Source: Thermoactinomycetaceae bacterium (GTDB taxonomy: Bacteria; Bacillota; Bacilli; Thermoactinomycetales; Thermoactinomycetaceae). Taken from it: a stretch of 5,201 bases of DNA. Both the position numbers and the translations under genes were made by a program. How positions within the stretch are numbered: the first letter of the stretch is position 1; every line of letters starts with the position of its first letter. Below are positions 1 to 5,201 of this stretch, one piece after another. Under the pieces are notes generated by a model, which was not told the DNA's origin, did no database searches, and was given only the letters and a program-made list of their open reading frames with translations. Where the stretch lies: the NCBI GenBank assembly GCA_025449475.1, contig JANWJM010000107.1:1-5201 (forward strand). The letters are read 5' to 3'.

Positions 1-61
1 CATCTTTTTTTTATGATGTATGTTTTTTCTTTTTAGTGAGAAATTAAAACTGGTGATAAAG
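1..61 (+). other. T-rich leader upstream of the germination operon
   Basis: This short stretch contains an 8-T run at 5-12 and further T-runs to about position 34. The 8-T run could be the tail of a terminator whose stem lies before the window, but that cannot be seen. I looked for a forespore sigma-G-type promoter, which would be expected for a gerA operon, and found no convincing -35/-10 pair; the promoter may lie further upstream. An in-frame ATG at 20 and a GTG at 53 precede the preferred start at 62. The ATG at 20 has only T-rich sequence before it and no Shine-Dalgarno match. Confidence 0.4.
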
Positions 62-1630
62 ATGAGCAAGCGACAATTTCGAAAGGAACGAAAAAAAAAG
101 AGAAAGTTAAATGAGCGGTATGAGAAACAACTGGAACAAATTGAAGCGGATGTATTGATCTATGAAAGCATGGAAAAAAATGTGGAGTTTATTCAAAAGA
201 TATTGGGAAAGCCGGTTGATCTCATAACCCGTGAATTTACTATGCAATATAATCCCGACAAGAAAGCAGCCATTTTGTTTATCGATGAACTCGTGGTGAA
301 GGATCAAATTCATAACTTTATTCTTCGACCTTTGATGTTACAAGGGGAGAGGATTACTCTGAAATCAGATATATGGGAGACGGCTGTTGAAAGCTTGGTT
401 CAAATCGGAGAGACCGCAATCATCAAGGAAATGAGGAAAGCCATTGATGCCATTTTAGCAGGGGACACGATTCTGTTTATTGATGGATATGCAAAAGGGT
501 TGGTCATTGGGACAAGAGGATGGGATACACGTTCCGTCTCTGACCCACGCGCGGAAAATGTGGTACGGGGTTCGCGAGAGGGAATGAGTGAGACCATTAC
601 CGTTAGTCTGGGGATGATTCGCCGACGTCTACGTGATCCTGATCTTCGCGTAGATTTATTAGAATTGGGTAGACGGACCAAAACCGATATTGGTCTCCTT
701 TACATAAAGGGGATCGTTGATCCTAAAATCGTGAAAGAGATCAAACGACGGCTTCAGCAGATCAATATTGATGGCGTCTTGGAGTCAGGTTATATCGAGG
801 AATTGATTATGGATCAGGTATGGTCTCCTTTTCCGCAGATTCAGAATACGGAGCGACCTGATGCAGTTGTGGGGCATTTGTTAGAAGGGAAGGTGGCGTT
901 GATTATTGATGGTACACCTCATGTACTGATTGCTCCAGCTGTGTTTACTCAATTTTATCATAGTGCCGAAGATTATTTTGAGCGTTATCTAATCTCAACG
1001 GCTCTGCGGGTGATCCGGGTGATCAGTCTGTTTATTGCTCTGTTCTTACCCGCGATATATATAGCTTTGGTCTCCTTTCATCCCGAAATGATCCCCAATC
1101 CATTGGCGATCGCAATGGCGGGAGGAAGAGCAGTTGTGCCTTTTATTCCGATCGTCGAAGCCATCTTGATGGAATTCAGTGTGGAGATTTTGCGTGAAGC
1201 CAGTATTCGATTGCCTGGTCCGATTGGTCCAACTATAGGGATCGTCGGGGCATTAGTGATTGGAGAAGCGGCTGTCACCGCGGGTCTCGTTTCTCCGGCA
1301 ATGGTGATCGTAGTGGGATTAACGACGATCAGTTCTTATGCCAACCCCAATTACAATGCCGCGATCTCCATTCGTTTGCTACGTTTTCCATTTATGATTG
1401 CTGCTGCGACCTTTGGCTTGTATGGGATCATGATTCTGATCTTTTTACTCTTCATCCATCTCTCTCAACTAAAATCATTTGGGGTTCCGTATATGGCGCC
1501 TTTTGGTCCACTTCAATGGCGTGACTTAAAAGATTCCTTTATCCGTGTTCCTTGGAACTTTATGATTCGACGCCCTTCCATCTATCGTCCGCAAGATAAA
1601 AAGAGGCAGAAAGTGGGGAACGAACAATGA
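62..1630 (+). CDS. gerAA: GerA-type spore germination receptor, A subunit
   Basis: This is the A subunit of a nutrient germinant receptor, which sits in the inner spore membrane and acts with the B and C subunits encoded next to it. The 522-aa product begins with a very basic tail (residues 1-20, Lys/Arg-rich). A soluble N-terminal region follows to about residue 300, with the family-typical stretches DTILFIDGYAKG and TRSVSDPRAENVVRGSREG. A membrane region follows, with hydrophobic segments near 317-339, 359-375, 393-432 and 445-472. Hallmarks there are PIVEAILMEFSVEILREA and LPGPIGPTIGIVGALVIG (from residue 384). I chose the ATG at 62 because GGTGAT (52-57) lies just upstream, while the in-frame ATG at 20 (536 aa) has no such site. 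The product is somewhat longer than B. subtilis GerAA (about 480 aa), mainly at the N-terminus. The stop overlaps the next start in ATGA, which suggests translational coupling. The family is certain; which paralogue (gerA, gerB, gerK or another) and which germinant cannot be told from sequence. Confidence 0.96.
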   Translation: MSKRQFRKERKKKRKLNERYEKQLEQIEADVLIYESMEKNVEFIQKILGKPVDLITREFTMQYNPDKKAAILFIDELVVKDQIHNFILRPLMLQGERITLKSDIWETAVESLVQIGETAIIKEMRKAIDAILAGDTILFIDGYAKGLVIGTRGWDTRSVSDPRAENVVRGSREGMSETITVSLGMIRRRLRDPDLRVDLLELGRRTKTDIGLLYIKGIVDPKIVKEIKRRLQQINIDGVLESGYIEELIMDQVWSPFPQIQNTERPDAVVGHLLEGKVALIIDGTPHVLIAPAVFTQFYHSAEDYFERYLISTALRVIRVISLFIALFLPAIYIALVSFHPEMIPNPLAIAMAGGRAVVPFIPIVEAILMEFSVEILREASIRLPGPIGPTIGIVGALVIGEAAVTAGLVSPAMVIVVGLTTISSYANPNYNAAISIRLLRFPFMIAAATFGLYGIMILIFLLFIHLSQLKSFGVPYMAPFGPLQWRDLKDSFIRVPWNFMIRRPSIYRPQDKKRQKVGNEQ

Positions 1631-2766
1631 AACAACATTCAATTACTTCTTTTCAAGCATTTACAATGGTATTAATGACAGTTGTGGGAATGAACGTGCT
1701 GATGTTCCCACGAAGTATGGGTGAAATTGCTGGACGTGATGGGATATGGGTCATGTTAATTTTGGTTGCGATCGTTGCGATCATTCTTTATTTTATGACA
1801 CTCTTAGGACAGTGGTTTCCTCGTGATTCGTATGTCGAATATACGGAAAAGATTCTTGGTTCGAATCGGTACAAATGGGTCGGAAAGGTGCTTCATATTC
1901 CGTTTCTTCTCGTTTTCGGGGGATTTTGGTTGTTTCTTGTCGCGTATACTACTAGAGAGTTTGGTGAGATCGTTGTGATCACCATTCTTCCTCATACACC
2001 ACTGGACGTGATTATGATCGTTTTTATTCTGACAGCTGCGGTGGCGGCGAGTTATCCGCCAGAGGTGATCGTGAAATTCAATGAATTGCTGTTTCCCTTT
2101 ATCCTGATCCCGACATTGTTTATCACTATTAGTTTTATTCAACATGGTGAATGGATCAACTTCCTTCCACTCTTTCAGGCCAATTGGCGAGAAGTCTTAC
2201 AAACTGTAACAGGACTCATTACGGATTTCTCAGGATTTAGTATCATCTTTATTTTAATGGCAAATTATCAGCAACCTGATAAGGCAGTACAGTCCCACAT
2301 GCTTGGTATTTTTGTATCTGGACTGATTTTTTGGCTTGTGTTTTCCACAACACTAGGTGTATTTGGAGTCAATGAGATGAATCGCTTAACATTGCCCACG
2401 TTGGAGATTGTAAAACTGATTCGGATGCCGTTTCAAATTTTCGAAAGACTTGAATCGGTCACGATTGCATTGTGGGTGGTTGCCAACTTTACGACCTTAG
2501 CCAATGTCTATTTTGCCTTGGTTGAATTGGTTCGACGAAAATTGGCGCTGAAACCTACAGCTCGAAAATGGATTTCGATCTTCTGGATCCCAGTCATTTT
2601 TGTTTTATCGATGACTCCACAGAGTCTGAAGCAATTGACTCATTGGATCAGTGAAGTTGGAAAGTATATTTTCGCGATGGATTTAACCATTCCGATTTTT
2701 TTAGTCGTCATCGCTTGGATGCGTAAAAAGCGAGGGAAGAATTATGAATCGTCCGCTACTCCATAG
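1627..2766 (+). CDS. gerAB: GerA-type spore germination receptor, B subunit (permease-like)
   Basis: This is the integral-membrane B subunit of the same receptor, a member of the spore permease family related to amino acid transporters of the APC superfamily. In this family the B subunit is thought to bind the germinant. The 379-aa product shows about ten hydrophobic segments, roughly at 10-27, 40-60, 87-107, 125-143, 154-171, 194-212, 225-247, 273-300, 315-330 and 346-364, and ends in a basic tail (RKKRGK). Family features are the opening ITSFQAFTMVLMTVVGMNVLMFP-like segment of helix 1, YPPEVIVKFNELLFPF in the middle, and FERLESVTIALWVV at the start of helix 8. The start ATG overlaps the upstream stop by 4 bp, with a purine-rich GTGGGGAA about 7 bases before it. 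The length is normal for the family (about 360-380 aa). The ligand is not predictable here. Confidence 0.96.
   Translation: MKQHSITSFQAFTMVLMTVVGMNVLMFPRSMGEIAGRDGIWVMLILVAIVAIILYFMTLLGQWFPRDSYVEYTEKILGSNRYKWVGKVLHIPFLLVFGGFWLFLVAYTTREFGEIVVITILPHTPLDVIMIVFILTAAVAASYPPEVIVKFNELLFPFILIPTLFITISFIQHGEWINFLPLFQANWREVLQTVTGLITDFSGFSIIFILMANYQQPDKAVQSHMLGIFVSGLIFWLVFSTTLGVFGVNEMNRLTLPTLEIVKLIRMPFQIFERLESVTIALWVVANFTTLANVYFALVELVRRKLALKPTARKWISIFWIPVIFVLSMTPQSLKQLTHWISEVGKYIFAMDLTIPIFLVVIAWMRKKRGKNYESSATP
2732..2736 (+). promoter_or_regulatory. Ribosome binding site of gerAC inside gerAB
   Basis: GAGGG ends 7 bases before the ATG at 2744. It lies inside the coding sequence of the B subunit and fixes the C subunit start, giving the 23-bp overlap. 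The lipoprotein signal peptide beginning right at this ATG independently supports the start. Confidence 0.75.
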
Positions 2767-3856
2767 TCTCGTGATAACGCTTGTTCTTTCTTTGTTGATT
2801 ACGGGATGTTGGGATCGCCGAGAATTGGAAGATCGTGAATTAGCGGTCGCAATGGCGATTGATCGGAAAAAGGAAGGTTTACAAGTTTCGATTGAAGTTC
2901 CGATCGCAACAAATATTGCGGGAGGTGCTACCTCGGGTGCCGGAGGTGCATTCCAAGTCTATAGCCAAGAGGGTCGGACATTGTCGGATGCGTTGAGCAA
3001 GATGAATGAGAAATTGGATAAAAGCCTCTTCTTAGGGTATCTCGGAATGATATTATTTGGAGAAGAGCAGTCTCATGCTGGCATCCAAGAAGTATTGGAT
3101 ATGATTCGAAGAGACCCCAATCTTCAACGGCGGTTGTATCCCGTGGTTACAAAAGGAAAAAGCAAGACGTTTTTAGAAAGCGGTACAGAAATGGAAGAAA
3201 TCAAGTCAATTTTTATACGAAATATGCTTGAAGCCGGTGAACAATCGGAGGTCACTATCCCTTTTCGCTTGCATGATCTGTTGGTCTCTCTTTCCAGTCC
3301 AACGAGGGAAGCACCGATTTTGAATTATATTGGTTTGGAAGAAGGGAAGTTTCGCTGGTTGGGACTTGCAGTTTTTCAGAAAGATCGTATGATTGGAACA
3401 TTGTCTCCAGATGAAACCGTTCCTCTTCTGCAGTTGCGCGAAGAGAGAGTCGGACAAAAGGTCTTAGTCCCGTGCCCAGAGAAGGATGGTGTGTTTCAAT
3501 TTCACCCCATGAATGTAAAACGGAAAATTCGTGTTTCAGAAGGACCGAGTCTTCATATTCACGTGGAAGTTGAAGGGAAGCTAACAGAGAAGACTTGTCG
3601 CGAAAAAGAAAAGAAAAATGAACAAAATCAAATGCTTGAACAACAGATTCAGCGCTATTATGAACAACAAGCCAAGCGATTGATCACAAAAGCACAAAAA
3701 GAATGGAAGCTCGATATTTTCGAGTTTGGTCGTTATGTCCATGCCTATCATTATCCAATCTATCAGTCGATCAATTGGCGTCAGCAGTTTGATCAAATCC
3801 CCATCGATGTTGTATATCGAGTCTATCTGCGTCGAGAGGGAACAAGTTTGAATTAA
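2744..3856 (+). CDS. gerAC: GerA-type spore germination receptor, C subunit (lipoprotein)
   Basis: This is the lipid-anchored C subunit of the receptor, expected on the outer face of the inner spore membrane. The 370-aa product starts with a lipoprotein signal peptide: a short basic start, a hydrophobic core (residues 8-19) and the lipobox LITGC, with the lipidated cysteine at residue 22. The sequence after it, CWDRRELEDRELAVAMAIDR, is the hallmark opening of mature GerAC proteins. A Gly-rich loop (GGATSGAGGA) follows near residues 60-70. The C-terminal part has a highly charged Glu/Lys/Gln-rich helix (about 285-325), then DIFEFGRYVH, a conserved Trp, and a final IDVVYRVYLRREG strand, as in the GerAC C-terminal domain. 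The ATG lies 23 bp inside the end of the B subunit gene and has GAGGG at 2732-2736 as its ribosome binding site. Two further cysteines (244 and 285) sit in the exposed part. Length is normal for the family. Confidence 0.96.
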   Translation: MNRPLLHSLVITLVLSLLITGCWDRRELEDRELAVAMAIDRKKEGLQVSIEVPIATNIAGGATSGAGGAFQVYSQEGRTLSDALSKMNEKLDKSLFLGYLGMILFGEEQSHAGIQEVLDMIRRDPNLQRRLYPVVTKGKSKTFLESGTEMEEIKSIFIRNMLEAGEQSEVTIPFRLHDLLVSLSSPTREAPILNYIGLEEGKFRWLGLAVFQKDRMIGTLSPDETVPLLQLREERVGQKVLVPCPEKDGVFQFHPMNVKRKIRVSEGPSLHIHVEVEGKLTEKTCREKEKKNEQNQMLEQQIQRYYEQQAKRLITKAQKEWKLDIFEFGRYVHAYHYPIYQSINWRQQFDQIPIDVVYRVYLRREGTSLN

Positions 3857-3886
3857 GGTGAAATCTTAAAGTTCTTGTATATTCTC

Positions 3887-3915
3887 TTTTCATTCGTATC
3901 TAACATTGATATAAT
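3887..3915 (+). promoter_or_regulatory. Sigma-A-like promoter candidate downstream of gerAC
   Basis: TTTTCA (3887-3892, 4 of 6 matches to the -35 consensus) is followed after 17 bases by a perfect TATAAT (3910-3915). Transcription would start near 3922 and run into the gap. The leader would be about 500 nt if it extends to the phosphatase gene. The perfect -10 box and ideal spacing are the support; such boxes also arise by chance in A/T-rich DNA. Confidence 0.45.
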
Positions 3916-3938
3916 AAGAAAAGTTTTTACTCATTGTC

Positions 3939-3950
3939 ATCATCGATGAT
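3939..3950. repeat. Perfect 12-bp palindrome
   Basis: ATCATCGATGAT reads the same on both strands. It lies 23 bases after the TATAAT box, around +18 to +29 of the predicted transcript, a position where a dimeric repressor could block transcription. It is not followed by a T-run on either strand, so it does not look like a terminator. No known operator was recognised. Confidence 0.45.
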
Positions 3951-4021
3951 AAAAGTAAGAGATAAAACGAGACCACTTGCATAAACTCAGTATCAGGAAT
4001 GGACAAAAGAAGACTACTTAT

Positions 4022-4069
4022 ATCATTTTTGAACCTCTAAGGGTCCTCCTAAAATGATCCAATTAGAGG
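4022..4069 (+). repeat. Two interlocked inverted repeats
   Basis: ATCATTTT (4022-4029) is perfectly complementary to AAAATGAT (4051-4058), and CCTCTAA (4034-4040) to TTAGAGG (4063-4069). The order A-B-A'-B' means the RNA could form either hairpin, or both at once as a pseudoknot. The last arm overlaps AGAGGG (4065-4070), the only Shine-Dalgarno-like element ahead of the TTG at 4076. CCTCCT at 4045-4050 lies between the arms. The pairing is seen directly; any regulatory role is inference. Confidence 0.35.
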
Positions 4070-4228
4070 GCACACTTGTGGTTTCGTGTTCATAGGGTTT
4101 GGATAACCAGAAGAAGTTTGAGGAAATGGGTTTGGAAGAAGCATGCGAACAGAACAAGGTGCGGTCATAGCGGTACTGTTATGGATCCAAATGGTTTACA
4201 TATTGATGCACGTGGTAGTTCTTATCGA

Positions 4229-4257
4229 TTGATTCATTATCGGAATTATTTTACAAT
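4229..4257 (+). promoter_or_regulatory. Sigma-A-like promoter candidate upstream of the phosphatase gene
   Basis: TTGATT (4229-4234, 4 of 6) and TACAAT (4252-4257, 5 of 6) are separated by the ideal 17 bases. Transcription would begin near 4264 and give a leader of roughly 155 nt before the phosphatase ATG. Confidence 0.4.
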
Positions 4258-4322
4258 AATACCTCGCCCAACAAGATACATGATAGGGACGCACCAATAG
4301 TCAATGAAGATCAAAATCAAAT

Positions 4323-4353
4323 ACGACATTCGGTTTTCCTTTTGTGCTATTAT
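4323..4353 (+). promoter_or_regulatory. Extended -10 promoter candidate close to the phosphatase gene
   Basis: TATTAT (4348-4353, 5 of 6) is preceded by TG one base upstream (4345-4346), giving an extended -10 element, which can compensate for a poor -35. The best -35 match is ACGACA (4323-4328), 19 bases away, slightly longer than ideal. The predicted start near 4360 would leave a conventional leader of about 60 nt. Confidence 0.4.
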
Positions 4354-4403
4354 TCACAAATCAATTTCCCTCTGGAATGTGGTGTTACGCATATCGAGAA
4401 ACG

Positions 4404-4413
4404 AAAGGGGTGG
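4404..4413 (+). promoter_or_regulatory. Ribosome binding site of the phosphatase gene
   Basis: AAAGGGGTGG ends 7 bases before the ATG at 4421. It decides the start, because the same frame is open from an ATG at 4304 that would add 39 residues with no resemblance to the family. Confidence 0.75.
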
Positions 4414-4420
4414 CCGAAAA

Positions 4421-5185
4421 ATGGAGATTGTCCAGCGAACGAACGTTGGAAAAGTGCGTGATCATAACGAGGATAGTCTTGGATTGTTTCGTATGTCCGA
4501 TGAAATGGTTCTCGCGGTTGTAGCCGATGGGCTCGGTGGTCATGATGCTGGGGAAGTTGCCAGTATGGAAGCTGTAAAAATCTTTGAAAAAGAGGCCAAA
4601 AAGATCTCCGCTAAACTTACCACGGAAGAACGAGGCAATTACCTTTCTTTGATTATTGGAAAAGCCAATGAAAAAGTTTATAAGCTTGCTCAAGCCAAAA
4701 TGAAACATGGAAAGAATAAAAATGGCATGGGTACAACAGTTGTGGCTGCTGTTGTCGATCCGAAAGGGATTGTTGTTGCACATGTAGGAGATAGTCGAGC
4801 ATATCTTCTGCATAACAATGGTCTCTATCAAATGACAGAGGATCATACATTTGTTAATCTTTTAATAAAAAATGGTCAAATTTCTGAAGAGGAAGCATAT
4901 CATCACCCCAAACGAAATGTTCTTACGAGAGCGGTAGGAACTGCAGAAGAAGTAGATGTTGATATTAGCGATAATCCATGGAAGACGGATGATATTATTC
5001 TTCTGTGTTCAGATGGATTAACGTCGATGATTGATGATCGTGATATTGGTTGGGTGTTATCCTCTACCTCCATCAGTTTAGAAGAAAAAGCTGATCGATT
5101 AATCGAGTTAGCTCTAAATGCAGGTGGAACGGATAATATCTCCCTGATTCTTCTTCAAAATAAAAATAGGTCAGCCAAATTTTAA
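4421..5185 (+). CDS. prpC: PP2C-type protein serine/threonine phosphatase
   Basis: This is a cytosolic metal-dependent phosphatase that removes phosphate from Ser/Thr residues, typically opposing a Hanks-type kinase such as PrkC. The 254-aa protein is essentially one PP2C domain with no signal peptide or membrane segment, and matches the length of B. subtilis PrpC. All motifs are present: VGKVRDHNED (Glu17, Asp18), VVADGLGGH (Asp36), GMGTTVVAAV (102-111), VGDSRAYLL (Asp124), a flap region with HHPKRNVLTRAVG, CSDGL (Asp198) and GGTDN (Asp238). The metal-binding aspartates at 18, 36, 198 and 238 and the third-metal Asp124 are intact, so the enzyme should be active. The ATG at 4421 is chosen for its ribosome binding site and because family members begin just before the T-x-x-G-x-x-R-x-x-N-E-D motif. 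In many Bacillota this gene is followed by the kinase gene. Here its upstream neighbour is a germination operon and the next gene is outside the window. Confidence 0.94.
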   Translation: MEIVQRTNVGKVRDHNEDSLGLFRMSDEMVLAVVADGLGGHDAGEVASMEAVKIFEKEAKKISAKLTTEERGNYLSLIIGKANEKVYKLAQAKMKHGKNKNGMGTTVVAAVVDPKGIVVAHVGDSRAYLLHNNGLYQMTEDHTFVNLLIKNGQISEEEAYHHPKRNVLTRAVGTAEEVDVDISDNPWKTDDIILLCSDGLTSMIDDRDIGWVLSSTSISLEEKADRLIELALNAGGTDNISLILLQNKNRSAKF

Positions 5186-5194
5186 TAAGTCTTT

Positions 5195-5200
5195 AGGAGG
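5195..5200 (+). promoter_or_regulatory. Strong ribosome binding site of a gene beyond the window
   Basis: A perfect AGGAGG lies 9 bases after the phosphatase stop codon and just before the window ends. It implies a plus-strand start codon within the next ten bases or so, close enough for co-transcription with the phosphatase gene. The identity of that gene is not visible. Confidence 0.65.
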
Positions 5201-5201
5201 A

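Larger units (their letters stand above)
3999..4300 (+). pseudogene. Possible decayed gene, three reading frames in series
   Basis: The region looks like a broken short gene, but support is weak. An ATG at 3999 opens MDKRRLLISFLNL, which resembles the start of a signal peptide, then hits TAA at 4038 and again at 4050. The same frame continues 4053-4103 (encoding GHTCGFVFIG) to a stop. A second frame, 4096-4167, has coding-like content (KKFEEMGLEEACEQNK). A third frame, open to 4300, contains CGHSGTVMDPNGLHIDARG (4160-4216). The third frame can be read alone as a 74-aa ORF from TTG at 4076, with AGAGGG five bases upstream. However, its first third is full of AGA/AGG arginine codons, as expected when GAA/GAG-rich coding sequence is read out of frame. 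The GH-S-G...IDA stretch faintly recalls the His motif of NlpC/P60-like hydrolases. Chance open frames remain a serious alternative. Confidence 0.28.
3857..4420. other. 564-bp gap between the germination operon and the phosphatase gene
   Basis: No intact gene of a recognised family is present on either strand. In order, the gap holds a sigma-A-like promoter candidate (3887-3915), a 12-bp palindrome (3939-3950), a possible decayed gene (3999-4300) containing two interlocked inverted repeats (4022-4069), two more promoter candidates (4229-4257 and 4323-4353), and the phosphatase ribosome binding site (4404-4413). I looked for a Rho-independent terminator after the C subunit stop and found no GC-rich stem followed by a T-run. 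The end of the germination transcript is therefore not explained by the sequence. Confidence 0.6.

Noticed and set aside
20..61. Upstream ATG at 20 as the start of the A subunit gene (14 extra residues).
   Set aside because: The sequence before it is T-rich without a Shine-Dalgarno match, whereas the ATG at 62 has GGTGAT at a suitable distance and begins the basic tail normal for the family.
1007..1024. Tandem 9-bp repeat CGGGTGATC in the A subunit gene, and a similar GTTGCGATC pair at 1765-1782 in the B subunit gene.
   Set aside because: They encode RVIRVI and VAIVAI in ordinary membrane or pre-membrane segments that fit the family pattern; repeated hydrophobic codons explain them.
3939..3954. 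The 12-bp palindrome as a transcription terminator for the germination operon.
   Set aside because: It is A/T-rich with no unpaired loop and is followed by AAAAG on the plus strand and GACAATG on the minus strand, not a T-run.
4041..4050. GGGTCCTCCT as a T-box or other known riboswitch element.
   Set aside because: It does not match the conserved T-box sequence, and no downstream terminator/antiterminator pair or amino-acid-related gene is present.
4304..4420. N-terminal extension of the phosphatase from an ATG at 4304 (39 residues).
   Set aside because: The added residues do not resemble PP2C sequence, overlap the promoter candidate at 4323-4353, and the ATG at 4421 has a good ribosome binding site and gives the usual 254-aa length.
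4246..4461. Long open stretch in another plus-strand frame running from the gap into the start of the phosphatase gene.
   Set aside because: It has no ATG start or ribosome binding site, resembles no family I know, and its end is simply the phosphatase coding sequence out of frame.
4385..4850. Minus-strand open frames of 153 and 65 residues opposite the phosphatase gene.
   Set aside because: They lie antisense to a gene with intact PP2C motifs and show low-complexity, His/Ile/Phe-rich translations with no recognisable family.

Overview
The window reads as chromosomal DNA of an endospore-forming member of the Bacillota, most likely Bacillales. It carries a complete nutrient-germinant-receptor operon of the GerA type, has Gram-positive-style ribosome binding sites, and moderate-to-low GC with an A/T-rich intergenic region. 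Nothing in it fixes the genus.

Layout. Positions 1-61 are a T-rich leader. Positions 62-3856 hold three tightly packed plus-strand genes. The first is a GerAA-family A subunit (522 aa from the preferred start). The second is a GerAB-family permease-like B subunit (379 aa), which overlaps the first by 4 bp (ATGA). The third is a GerAC-family lipoprotein C subunit (370 aa), which overlaps the second by 23 bp. Together they would form one inner-membrane receptor that senses germinants in the dormant spore. Positions 3857-4420 are a 564-bp gap with no convincing intact gene. Positions 4421-5185 encode a 254-aa PP2C-type Ser/Thr phosphatase of the PrpC/Stp1 class with every signature motif intact. 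The last bases (5195-5200) are a perfect AGGAGG ribosome binding site, so another plus-strand gene probably starts just outside the window and may be co-transcribed with the phosphatase.

The genes themselves are ordinary, well-known families. The least explained stretch is the gap. It contains three sigma-A-like promoter candidates, a perfect 12-bp palindrome just downstream of the best TATAAT box, two interlocked inverted repeats (A-B-A'-B' order), and short coding-like segments in successive reading frames. These segments suggest a decayed gene. One of them, CGHSGTVMDPNGLHIDARG, is reminiscent of the His-containing part of NlpC/P60-like hydrolases, but this is a weak resemblance judged by eye.

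A functional link between the two intact units is possible, because PrpC-type phosphatases oppose PrkC, a kinase implicated in muropeptide-triggered germination. The separate promoter candidates and the long gap argue against a single transcript. I see no RNA gene, CRISPR array, insertion sequence or clear Rho-independent terminator.
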